Source: Anaerolineae bacterium (GTDB taxonomy: Bacteria > Chloroflexota > Anaerolineae > Aggregatilineales > Phototrophicaceae). Taken from it: a stretch of DNA of 15,923 nt. Made by a program: the position numbers and the translations under genes. Under the pieces are notes generated by a model. It had not been told where the DNA came from. It saw only the letters and a program-made list of their open reading frames with translations, and made no database searches. The DNA lies in NCBI GenBank assembly GCA_020848855.1, contig JADLHH010000459.1, forward strand, positions 1 to 15,923. The letters run 5' to 3'. Positions 1 through 6,316 of the stretch are shown in pieces. Position 1 is the stretch's first letter, and each line of letters begins with the position of its first letter.

Positions 1-1
1 C

Positions 2-481
2 GGCAGCCAATCTGCCGCCGAGCGCTTCTATTACCTCAACCGAACCGGCTACAACGGCTTATGCCGTTTCAACCGTAAGGGTGAATTCAACGTCCCATTT
101 GGCAGCTATTCGCGCATTAAGTACACAAGAGATTTTTACGAGTACCAGCCGACACTGGCGCGCTGGACGTTCCGCGCCGGCGATTTCGAGACGCTGGAAG
201 TCGAAGCCGGCGATTTTATCTATGCTGACCCGCCGTATGACGTGAATTTTGTCAGCTATTCGCAGCAGGGCTTCAACTGGGACGACCAGGTGCGGCTGGC
301 AGAATGGTTAGCAAAACATAAGGGTCCAGTCGTACTTTCGAACCAGGCAACGGATAGGGTGGTACAATTATATGAACGGCTCCATTTCAAACTTCACTAT
401 CTGAATGCCCCGCGCAGGATTAGCTGCAACGGGGATCGGACTCCGGCGAGAGAGGTGTTAGCGACCAGAGGTATCGATTAG
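2..481 (+). CDS. DNA adenine methylase, D12 class (Dam-like), 5'-truncated by the window
   Basis: The reading frame is open from the first bases of the window, so this is the C-terminal ~159 residues of a longer protein. A GTG at 242 could be mistaken for the start, but the frame upstream of it carries family motifs. The segment NRTGYNGLCRFN followed by FNVPFG is the block typical of D12-class N6-adenine methyltransferases. The catalytic motif IV (ADPPY) is encoded around 227-241. Such enzymes transfer a methyl group from S-adenosylmethionine to adenine N6, often in GATC, but the target here cannot be read from sequence. The N-terminal SAM-binding motif I (FxGxG) lies outside the window. The stop at 479-481 is only 5 bp before the next gene, a small PD-(D/E)XK-like protein, which suggests a restriction-modification pair. 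The family call is firm. Whether it is an orphan methylase or part of such a system is inference. Confidence 0.9.
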   Translation, partial: GSQSAAERFYYLNRTGYNGLCRFNRKGEFNVPFGSYSRIKYTRDFYEYQPTLARWTFRAGDFETLEVEAGDFIYADPPYDVNFVSYSQQGFNWDDQVRLAEWLAKHKGPVVLSNQATDRVVQLYERLHFKLHYLNAPRRISCNGDRTPAREVLATRGID

Positions 482-486
482 AGACG

Positions 487-993
487 ATGCAGCCCTATCA
501 ATTCCCGCAGAAACGGGTCGAATCCTACGACCTGGTGGAGTGGGTGCGGCAGTGGTTCGAGCGGCGCGCCGATGTGCTCGAAGCGCGGGATATTCAGGAT
601 GACCCGTTCTTCTACTACAAAGGCGATCTGATGATCGTGCGCCGCGACGAAGGCGTGCAGTTCGTCGAAGTGAAGTGCGAAAGCTCCTACACCCGTACGA
701 CAACCCCCAACCTGGCAATTGAACGCTTCTCCAGTATCGAACGACAATCTCCCGGCGGTCCGTGGGCGACGGACGCCGATTTCTTCGCCCACATTTATGC
801 CGATGGTCTGCTGGTGATCATCAACCGGCGGCGGCTCGTCACGTGGCTGGAAAGCGAACTGGCGCGTGACCCGAAGGCATTCGCATTCCGTGAAATCCCC
901 AACGCGGGTTGGACGACCGGGATGTACCTTGTCCCGCGCGAACGCGCTCGTGACGCGCTGGGGACGTGGTATCGAGAGTTCGATACAAGATAA
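487..993 (+). CDS. Putative PD-(D/E)XK nuclease, possible restriction endonuclease partner of the methylase
   Basis: A 168-residue protein without a signal peptide or membrane segment. The order of elements fits the PD-(D/E)XK nuclease core. There is an N-terminal helix (residues 15-27), a strand ending in KGD with Asp47, a strand FVEVK with Glu61 and Lys63, then an N-x-x-x-E helix start (Asn75, Glu79). A block DADFFAHIYADG (96-107) followed by hydrophobic LLVIIN resembles the second half of resolvase and restriction-type folds. Asp47, Glu61 and Lys63 would be the metal and catalytic residues. The ATG is 5 bp after the methylase stop, so the two are almost certainly co-transcribed. Inferred role: cleavage of unmodified DNA at the site the methylase protects. 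Alternatives are a repair or recombination nuclease, or an uncharacterised protein of this fold. The motif reading is by eye and the specific family is not recognised. Confidence 0.6.
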   Translation: MQPYQFPQKRVESYDLVEWVRQWFERRADVLEARDIQDDPFFYYKGDLMIVRRDEGVQFVEVKCESSYTRTTTPNLAIERFSSIERQSPGGPWATDADFFAHIYADGLLVIINRRRLVTWLESELARDPKAFAFREIPNAGWTTGMYLVPRERARDALGTWYREFDTR

Positions 994-1005
994 GGGCGCA
1001 GGCTC

Positions 1006-1983
1006 ATGAAGAAGGTCGCTGTCATATTGATGCTCGTCATTACGGCGGCGCTGCCCGTCTCCGCGCAGCAGGATCAATCGCAGCAGGACCAGCCCCAGCA
1101 GGCGCTGCCGCCGCTGATTGCCAGCGACCTGCTGACGCGCGCGTCTCAGTCGCTCGACAATGCCGATTACGAAGCGGCAGCGCGCGATCTCAGCCTGTTC
1201 ATCCTGTTCAACCCCACCTTCAGCCCGGCGTACTACCAGCGAGCGCAGGCATATATTGCGCTGAACGACCTTGACCACGCCCTGAGCGATGTCAACCGCG
1301 CGCTGACGACTGAGCATGATCTCTGGACGACCCAGTACAGCGCGTCTCTGTATTCCCTGCGTGCGCAGATTGAGCAGCGCCAGCGGCGGGTGGACGATGC
1401 TCTCAACGACTACAGCCAGTCGATCACGATTCAGCCGACGGTCGAAGCGCTGGCGAGCCGGGGGCTGCTGTATTTTACCAACGACGACCTGAATGCCGCG
1501 CTCGACGATTTCAACGGCGCGGTCGATCTCGACAACGCCAACCCGGTGCTGTACGTCTACCGGGGGATGATCAACACGCAGTTGAAGGATACGAAAGCGA
1601 GCGGCGCGGACTATCTTCAGTTCTTCAACCTGATACAGGCGAGTCCGGTGCGGCACGCGGAAATTCAGTCGGGGCAGTTGGTCAGTCTCAATGTCGATCA
1701 GGGGGTGTTGTTCGTGCTGCCGTTCACGGCGAAAGCCGGGCAGTTTGCCAGCGCGCTGGCGATCAACCGCAGCGGTAATGTCGACCCGCTGCTGGTGCTG
1801 ATCGATTCGCAGGGGAACCCGCTGGCAGGTGACGACGACGGCGGCGGCAGCAGCAACGCGCTGATCCTCGACTATCCTATCGAGACGGACGGGCAGTACA
1901 ACCTGCTGGTCGGTCACTCGCTCGGTGGCTACACCGGGGAGGTGGCGCTGCAAATTCAGCTTTCGGATACGCCAACGCAGTAA
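1006..1983 (+). CDS. Secreted tetratricopeptide-repeat protein with C-terminal PPC-like beta domain
   Basis: A 325-residue protein. It opens with a Sec signal peptide (MKK, hydrophobic 5-18, probable cleavage after VSA at 20), followed by a Gln-rich spacer (21-32). Residues ~40-210 hold about four to five TPR units, recognisable by spaced small/Tyr/Ala positions such as NADYEAAARDL, YYQRAQAYIALNDLDHALSD, RRVDDALNDYSQSI and TNDDLNAALDDFNGAVDLD. The C-terminal part (~215-320) is beta-rich with an Asp/Gly turn (GDDDGGGSSNA) and the YNLLVG pattern seen in bacterial pre-peptidase C-terminal (PPC) domains. It probably acts outside the membrane as a protein-binding scaffold. No enzymatic motif is seen. 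It starts 12 bp after the nuclease-like gene behind a purine-rich AAGGGCGCAGG stretch, so it may share that transcript, although its function looks unrelated. The exact partner is unknown. Confidence 0.85.
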   Translation: MKKVAVILMLVITAALPVSAQQDQSQQDQPQQALPPLIASDLLTRASQSLDNADYEAAARDLSLFILFNPTFSPAYYQRAQAYIALNDLDHALSDVNRALTTEHDLWTTQYSASLYSLRAQIEQRQRRVDDALNDYSQSITIQPTVEALASRGLLYFTNDDLNAALDDFNGAVDLDNANPVLYVYRGMINTQLKDTKASGADYLQFFNLIQASPVRHAEIQSGQLVSLNVDQGVLFVLPFTAKAGQFASALAINRSGNVDPLLVLIDSQGNPLAGDDDGGGSSNALILDYPIETDGQYNLLVGHSLGGYTGEVALQIQLSDTPTQ

Positions 1984-1987
1984 AGAT

Positions 1988-2133
1988 AAGGACTGAGGTT
2001 CGAGGACTGAGGACTGAGAAAATCGCTTGAGGTTAAAAGGAGAAAGTTAAAAGTGAGCTGTAAGCTGCGGGACCACTTTTAACCTTTAACTTTTAACTGT
2101 TCTGACTCAGCCCTCGAACCTCAGTCCTTTTTT
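1988..2133. repeat. Long imperfect inverted-repeat element, copy 1 (possible bidirectional terminator)
   Basis: The outer arms AAGGACTGAGGTTCGAGG (from 1988) and CCCTCGAACCTCAGTCCTT (to 2129) are near-perfect inverse complements. The inner arms GTTAAAAGTG (2046-2055) and CACTTTTAAC (2074-2083) form a 10-bp stem around an 18-nt loop. The left arm also contains heptamer-like GGACTGA repeats. A run of six T (2128-2133) follows the right arm. It fills the whole gap between the convergent TPR and alkA-like genes, so a terminator role on the plus strand is plausible. Positions 2011-2115 match a second copy at 6867-6971 at 103 of 105 bases. Confidence 0.85.
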
Positions 2134-2134
2134 G

Positions 2135-3016
2135 TCAGTATCGTTCCGCCGCCCAGCGCATGAGCGTGTAGAAGGCCGCAGCACCGCTGTGCGCGTCGTA
2201 ACGCGCGAAGGTCGCGTCCACTGCCTGAACTGGCGCGCGCCCGCTTCCCCCGAAATAATAGGCGTTGACGGCTGCTCGCAGCGCCACGTCCGCCGCCCCG
2301 ACGTAGGCGTAATGTCCCTGCGCCCGAATCAGCGTCCACGATGCCGTCCAGTGCCCGACGCCTTTCAACGCCACCAGCGCCCGGTACGCGACCTCGGTCG
2401 GCTGGTCGCGCAGCGCTTCCAGCGACTCGGCAGTCTGCGCCGCGTCGATCAAGCGCTGCATCCGTCCAAATGTGATCTTGAGCGGCGTCAGATCATCGAC
2501 CGCCGCCGCTGCGATCCGTTCCGGGCGCGGAAAGGCGTAGTACGTCTCGCCCTGATACTCGATGCTGTCGCCGCCCCATGCCAGCAGCCAGCGCTCGGCG
2601 TTCTGCGCCATCCGCAGCGCGATCTGCTGCTCGATCATCGTCAGCGCCAGCGCCTCGAACAGCGAATCGGCTTGCAGGCTGCGCAGCCCGTACAGCATGG
2701 CGATGGTCTGCGCCAGCACCGGGTCGTCGTTCGCGCATTCGTAAAACGGCATGATATCGCCATCGGCATTGGCAACCCGCCGGACTTTCGCCCACAGCGC
2801 CGCCTCATCTACGTCGCCGCGCGCCGCCAGCAGCCGCGCTTCGAGCATCGGTTCGGCGACTGTGCCGCTCCCTGCGATCTCGACCAGCGCCGTCGCATCG
2901 CCAACACGCAGCACGCGCCGGTACGCGCCGTCGACCACCTTGCCCATCACGAACAGGTGACGCGCGGCTTCGATGGTGCGGGCGAAGTCGTAGGGCGGTT
3001 GAGGACTGAACTGCAT
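2135..3016 (-). CDS. alkA: AlkA/OGG-type DNA glycosylase (3-methyladenine DNA glycosylase II family)
   Basis: A 293-residue protein of the HhH-GPD superfamily, which starts base-excision repair by cutting the N-glycosidic bond of alkylated or oxidised purines. Residues 1-110 form the divergent N-terminal beta domain. The helical core follows, with EALALTMIEQQI (121-132), matching the family's EAL-x-x-Q-I-type helix. The helix-hairpin-helix is LKGVGHWTA (217-225). Asp243 in GAADVALR sits where the catalytic aspartate lies after the HhH in this superfamily. No Cys cluster for a 4Fe-4S centre is seen, which argues against the Nth/MutY branches. The length agrees with AlkA (~282 residues). The ATG at 3016 is preceded by an AT-rich region containing TATAAT-like sequence. 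The gene is convergent with the TPR gene across an inverted-repeat element. Substrate range (alkylated bases or 8-oxoguanine) cannot be decided by eye. Confidence 0.85.
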   Translation of the reverse strand: MQFSPQPPYDFARTIEAARHLFVMGKVVDGAYRRVLRVGDATALVEIAGSGTVAEPMLEARLLAARGDVDEAALWAKVRRVANADGDIMPFYECANDDPVLAQTIAMLYGLRSLQADSLFEALALTMIEQQIALRMAQNAERWLLAWGGDSIEYQGETYYAFPRPERIAAAAVDDLTPLKITFGRMQRLIDAAQTAESLEALRDQPTEVAYRALVALKGVGHWTASWTLIRAQGHYAYVGAADVALRAAVNAYYFGGSGRAPVQAVDATFARYDAHSGAAAFYTLMRWAAERY

Positions 3017-3245
3017 GATTATTTACGCGACTGTGTAAATCAAAAACGAGAAGTGAATCATACCGTGTTATATTATGGTGCGTTCGATATAAATCCCATA
3101 TTTTGTGTATTCAAGATCAGGAAGTACGAAACATAAAAAAGCATTTGAAGCCATCTGAATATATACGGGGTGCTTCGTAGGGGCACGACATGTCGTGCCC
3201 TCAAGCAAGAACTTTTAACCTTCCCTTTTTCACTTTTAACTATCT
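3017..3245. other. AT-rich intergenic region between alkA-like gene and rsmG
   Basis: This 229-bp gap has no credible gene. It is clearly more AT-rich than its surroundings between 3018 and 3170. On the minus strand it offers several weak -10-like strings (for example TATAAC and TTATAT) for the glycosylase gene, but none has a convincing -35. The part nearest rsmG carries the palindrome and GTTAAAAG motifs described separately. Confidence 0.6.
3178..3245. repeat. GTAGGGGC palindrome plus degenerate GTTAAAAG-type repeat
   Basis: Positions 3181-3200 form a perfect 20-bp palindrome with half-sites GGGCACGACA and TGTCGTGCCC, preceded by GTAGG. The same GTAGGGGC head opens the composite repeat at 8852. 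Directly after it, ACTTTTAACC (3211-3220) and CACTTTTAAC (3231-3240) repeat with 20-nt spacing and resemble the right arm of the elements at 1988 and 6845. The block ends at the rsmG stop codon and could serve as its terminator. Confidence 0.7.
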
Positions 3246-3953
3246 TTACAGCGGCTTGCGCGTGGGGATGCCCGGCTTGCGCGGGTAGTCGCGCGGCGTG
3301 GGCGCGGTCTTCTCGACGATCACCAGATGATGCGGCTCGTCGATGCCCAGCAGGTGGAACGTCTCGATGCTTCTGATGCGCCCGCCGAGCGTTGCCAGCG
3401 CGCGCGCCGAATCGCCGGCTTCAGCCTGGGCGGTGCGCCCCTTCATGGCAATGCACACACCGCCGACCTTCGCGAAGGGCAGCAGGTATTCGAGCAGGCT
3501 GGGCAGCCGCGCCACCGCCCGCGCCAGCACCACGTCGAACATGCCGCGCAGCGCCGGGTCGTGTCCGGCGTCCTCGGCGCGGGCATTGACGGTCGTCACA
3601 CCATCCAGCTTGAACAGGTCGATCAGGTGCTGCAAAAACGCGACCTTCTTGCCGGTCGCTTCCAGCAGCGTCACGTGAATTTCCGGGCAGACGATCCGCA
3701 GCGGCAAGCCGGGGAAGCCCGCGCCCGTGCCCACATCGATTACCCGCGTGCCGGGCGGCAGCGGTACGGCTCTGAGGATCGTCAGCGAGTCGAGGAAGTG
3801 ACGGACGCGCACGGCGTCCAGATCGGTGATGGCGGTCAGGTTGACCTGCTCATTCCAGACCGCCAGTTCTCTTGCGTAGAGGTCGAACAGGACTTCCTGT
3901 TCAGGCGACAGCGCCAGTTCGAGCCGCGCTGCCGCCTCAGCCAGAGCCGCCAT
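3246..3953 (-). CDS. rsmG: 16S rRNA (guanine527-N7)-methyltransferase RsmG (GidB)
   Basis: A 235-residue protein that methylates N7 of G527 in 16S rRNA of the small subunit, using S-adenosylmethionine. The N-terminus (residues 10-60) has the family's WNEQVNLTAITD and RHFLDSL segments. Motif I is VIDVGTGAGFPGLPL (71-85), followed by the acidic strand VTLLEATGKKVAFL (94-107). LARAVARLPSLLEYL (143-157) and the AMKG strand (169-172) complete the Rossmann fold. The frame continues upstream to 4130, but those residues are the antisense of nothing conserved and overlap the upstream gene. The ATG at 3953 gives the normal family length and overlaps the upstream stop as TAATG. That overlap implies translational coupling to the secreted protein encoded before it, so the two share a transcript. 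Confidence 0.95.
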   Translation of the reverse strand: MAALAEAAARLELALSPEQEVLFDLYARELAVWNEQVNLTAITDLDAVRVRHFLDSLTILRAVPLPPGTRVIDVGTGAGFPGLPLRIVCPEIHVTLLEATGKKVAFLQHLIDLFKLDGVTTVNARAEDAGHDPALRGMFDVVLARAVARLPSLLEYLLPFAKVGGVCIAMKGRTAQAEAGDSARALATLGGRIRSIETFHLLGIDEPHHLVIVEKTAPTPRDYPRKPGIPTRKPL

Positions 3954-5014
3954 TAGTCGTCGGGCTTGAAATCGTGCGTCGAATAAGCGGTCGGGAAGTA
4001 CATGCCGGTGTACACGACGCTGGTTCCGTCCGGGTTGGGCAGCACGTCGAAGTTGCAGATGCCGGTATCGCGCGTGTTCGCCGTGCCGGGACCGTAATCG
4101 GCGTAGCCGTCGTTGACCGGGTTCGCCCACGTCAGCAGGAAGCCGACTTCGTAATGCCCTGGTCTCAGGTTTCCGACGGTGGCGGTGTAGAATACCCAGT
4201 AATTGCCGTTGCGCCGCACCGGTTCGCTGCGGGTCGTCATCGGCAGGTCGGCGGTGTTCAGCTTGACGGTATAGATGGCGTTAGCGATGTGCTCGTCCAT
4301 CTGCTCCAGCGTCTTGGTGAACCACGACCAGTAGATCGTCACAGTGTCGGTGTCGTAGACGATGCCCGGCAGCGCCAGCGGATACGGGTCGCACTGGGCG
4401 AAGATCAAGCCCGGCGTCTGCGAACGGAAGTTGTCGCTGGGGCGCGCGCCGATGACCACGTCCGGCTCGGCGCTCAGGTTCGGGTTCAGCACGCCGTCCG
4501 GGGCGAGGATGCTCGTCGCGGTGCCTGCCGTCCCCGACGATGTGCCGCCGGTGGTATCGGTGCTGTCGACCAGCGTGTTGGCGGGGTTGCCGCAGCCGTC
4601 CTGCGTATCCACCAGCGTATACGAGAAGTCGATGCGGGTCGGGTCGCTTTCGCGGGCGATGCTCACCAGCGCGCTTGCCTGCCCGCCTGCCGCGACAGTC
4701 ACGCCGCTGTTGTAGGTGACTTTGTCGCTGACGGCGTATTCGCCTGCGACCGGCACCTGGCGCAGATTGGTGAGCGCCGTCCCGGAGCCGGAGCCGCCGG
4801 AGAATATCTGGTAGAAAATGTCGTAACCGATCAGCGAAACGCCGGTGAAATCCAGAATCGCGGAATCGGCGCAGACGAACAGAGTTCCTTGTGAACTGTT
4901 GCTCGGTCCGGTGGTGGTAGGCACAGGCGTTGACGTGGCGGTTTGTGCTGAGATGGGTGCCGCCCCGATAATTATCGCTGCGAACAGCAGGGTTGCCAGA
5001 GCTATTTTCTTCAC
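3953..5014 (-). CDS. Secreted protein of unknown function with four cysteines
   Basis: A 353-residue protein not recognised as a known family. The start is GTG at 5014, with AAGGA eight bases upstream. A signal peptide (MKK, hydrophobic 4-20, likely cleavage after ISA at 23) leads into a Thr/Pro/Ser-rich linker (24-42). Two beta-rich regions follow: ~43-140 and ~180-330, separated by a Gly/Ser/Thr stretch (150-170). The mature protein has exactly four cysteines (48, 141, 208, 320), one pair flanking each region, which suggests two disulfides in an extracytoplasmic setting. FSGGSGSGTALTN and RPGHYEVGFLLTW are compatible with Ig-like beta sandwiches. It precedes rsmG with a one-base overlap and is divergent from the isocitrate-dehydrogenase-like gene. 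It may be a surface or cell-wall-associated protein. No catalytic motif is visible. Confidence 0.8.
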   Translation of the reverse strand: MKKIALATLLFAAIIIGAAPISAQTATSTPVPTTTGPSNSSQGTLFVCADSAILDFTGVSLIGYDIFYQIFSGGSGSGTALTNLRQVPVAGEYAVSDKVTYNSGVTVAAGGQASALVSIARESDPTRIDFSYTLVDTQDGCGNPANTLVDSTDTTGGTSSGTAGTATSILAPDGVLNPNLSAEPDVVIGARPSDNFRSQTPGLIFAQCDPYPLALPGIVYDTDTVTIYWSWFTKTLEQMDEHIANAIYTVKLNTADLPMTTRSEPVRRNGNYWVFYTATVGNLRPGHYEVGFLLTWANPVNDGYADYGPGTANTRDTGICNFDVLPNPDGTSVVYTGMYFPTAYSTHDFKPDD

Positions 5015-5026
5015 GGAAGTGTTCCT

Positions 5027-5055
5027 TTTTCAAGCACACCTTGCAAGGATATAAT
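5027..5055 (+). promoter_or_regulatory. Promoter for the isocitrate-dehydrogenase-like gene, with palindrome in the spacer
   Basis: A perfect -10 box TATAAT lies at 5050-5055. TTTTCA at 5027-5032 is a 4-of-6 match to the -35 consensus with a 17-bp spacer. The spacer holds the 10-bp palindrome CCTTGCAAGG (5039-5048), a possible operator. On the minus strand the same AT core reads TATTAT and might also serve the divergent secreted-protein gene, without a clear -35. Confidence 0.6.
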
Positions 5056-5124
5056 AGCCCAAAACCCGTAAATGCACAGCCAGCGCAACTGACGCTTACC
5101 ATACGGCTCTAGTGAGGAAACCCC

Positions 5125-6204
5125 GTGAGTAAACCGATAATTGCCGTCCTGCAGGGAGATCAGACCGGGCAGGAACTCCTGGTGGAAGGTCTGCGTGTCC
5201 TCGAACCGGCGGTCACCCGGTTCGAGGTGGAATTCGTGACGTTCGACCTGTCGCTGGAAAACCGCCGCGCGACCAAAAATCAGATTGTGTTCGATGCTGC
5301 TGAATGCATCAGGCAGACGGGTTACGGCATCAAAGCCGCCACCATCACGCCCGGCAACCCGGACGACGTGGGCAGCCCTAACGCCCTGCTGCGCGAGGCG
5401 ATCAACGGGCAGGTGATCCTGCGCACCGGGCGGCGCATCCCGGCGGTTCGTCCGCTGGCGGGCGTCTACGCGCCGATTTCGGTCGTGCGCATGGCAGTCG
5501 AAGATGCCTACGGCGCGAAGGAATGGCGCGAAGGCAGCGGACTGGACGAAGTCGCCTACAGCACGCGCAAGCTGTCCCGGCGCACCTGCCGCGCGGCTGC
5601 CGAATTCACCTTCCGCTATGCCCGGCGCAACGGCGCGAAGGTGTTCGGCGGTCCCAAGTATACCGTCAGTGCGGTATACGAGGGCATCTTCAAGGAAGAA
5701 CTGGACGCCGCCGCCGCCCGCTACCCGGACGTGCGCTACGACCCGCAGTTGATCGACGCGACCTACGCCCTGCTGCTCGAAACGACCGGCGAGGCGCTGG
5801 TCATCCCGGCGCTCAACCGCGACGGCGACAGCCTGAGCGACCTGGTGCTGAAGATGTTCGGCAGCATCGCCGGGGCGGAGTCGGTGATTCTGGCGATGGA
5901 CGAGAATTTCGAGGTCAAGACGGTGCTGACCGAAGCGCCGCACGGCACTGCGCCCAGCCTCGAAGGCAAGAATATCGCCAACCCGATGGCGATGATCCTC
6001 GCCGGTGCTGCGCTGCTGCGCTACATGCGCAGCGACACCGCATCGCGCGCCAGCCGCGCCATTTACGAATCGGTGCTGGAAGCCGTCAACGATGGCATTC
6101 GCACGTCCGACCTGGGCGGACAGGCGATGACGACCGATTTCACCGACGAGGTGATCCGGCGCGTCAAAGGCAAGCTCGACGTGTGGGATGCGCTGGGGCA
6201 GTGA
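5125..6204 (+). CDS. Isocitrate dehydrogenase family protein, probably NAD-dependent
   Basis: A 359-residue beta-decarboxylating dehydrogenase (isocitrate to 2-oxoglutarate and CO2 if the assignment holds). The N-terminus has GDQTG (11-15) where most relatives have GDGIG. The substrate residues of E. coli Icd can be matched by spacing: Ser84, Asn86, Arg90, Arg100, Arg122, Tyr145, Lys178, and Asp211, Asp235, Asp239 for metal. The Ser-x-Asn pair favours isocitrate over isopropylmalate. HGTAPSLEGKNIANP (273-287) is the cofactor loop. The Lys-Tyr that marks NADP in Icd is absent, and RTSDLGG near residue 326 resembles NAD-type enzymes. Two oddities: the usual REN(T/S)ED motif reads RMAVED (122-127), and KxN reads K-Y-T (178-180). 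The start is GTG with GAGGAAA just upstream. The gene is followed by a MarR regulator. Specificity is not proven, and a related hydroxyacid substrate is possible. Confidence 0.82.
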   Translation: MSKPIIAVLQGDQTGQELLVEGLRVLEPAVTRFEVEFVTFDLSLENRRATKNQIVFDAAECIRQTGYGIKAATITPGNPDDVGSPNALLREAINGQVILRTGRRIPAVRPLAGVYAPISVVRMAVEDAYGAKEWREGSGLDEVAYSTRKLSRRTCRAAAEFTFRYARRNGAKVFGGPKYTVSAVYEGIFKEELDAAAARYPDVRYDPQLIDATYALLLETTGEALVIPALNRDGDSLSDLVLKMFGSIAGAESVILAMDENFEVKTVLTEAPHGTAPSLEGKNIANPMAMILAGAALLRYMRSDTASRASRAIYESVLEAVNDGIRTSDLGGQAMTTDFTDEVIRRVKGKLDVWDALGQ

Positions 6205-6224
6205 GCATCTAGCGGATGTGACGG

Positions 6225-6265
6225 GGGCAGCTCGCGGCTTGCATAGCAGGTAGGGCTGCCCTTTC
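6225..6265 (+). terminator. Possible stem-loop terminator after the dehydrogenase gene
   Basis: GGGCAGC (6225-6231) can pair with GCTGCCC (6255-6261) across a 23-nt loop. A short T-rich stretch (TTTCT) follows. The long loop makes this weak. Confidence 0.3.
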
Positions 6266-6298
6266 TGCCCTTATGGTTCGCTGCCGGTCGAAATCCTG

Positions 6299-6304
6299 TA
6301 CAAT
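6299..6304 (+). promoter_or_regulatory. Candidate -10 box of the MarR gene
   Basis: TACAAT lies 12 bp before the TTG at 6317. A transcript from here would begin near 6310-6312, giving almost no leader for that TTG but about 33 nt for the TTG at 6344. No good -35 hexamer is visible. Confidence 0.35.
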
Positions 6305-6316
6305 CACGAGGGGTGA

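Noticed and set aside
242..481. Separate short gene starting at GTG 242
   Set aside because: The frame is open upstream to the window start and encodes methylase motifs there, including DPPY just before this GTG.
478..1953. Minus-strand open frame of 491 codons
   Set aside because: It is antisense to the nuclease-like and TPR genes. Its Arg/Val/Gln-rich composition has no motifs, as is typical of a shadow frame in GC-rich DNA.
1988..2133. CRISPR-like array suggested by repeated GGACTGA and GTTAAAAG units
   Set aside because: Units are only 7-10 bp, without regular spacers, and arranged as inverted repeats; there are no cas genes nearby.
2132..3136. Plus-strand open frame of 334 codons opposite the glycosylase gene
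   Set aside because: The minus frame carries HhH and catalytic Asp motifs; the plus frame is Arg-rich without pattern.
3954..4130. N-terminal extension of rsmG up to 4130
   Set aside because: The extra residues are Arg-rich and not family-like, and they overlap the secreted-protein gene out of frame. ATG at 3953 gives normal length and a TAATG coupling.
3872..4894. Plus-strand open frame of 340 codons
   Set aside because: Antisense to the secreted protein with a signal peptide and its own ribosome site; no recognisable motif.
5125..6204. Assignment as 3-isopropylmalate dehydrogenase (leuB)
   Set aside because: Ser84-x-Asn86 matches isocitrate enzymes rather than the Glu/Leu positions of isopropylmalate enzymes, and no leu genes are nearby.
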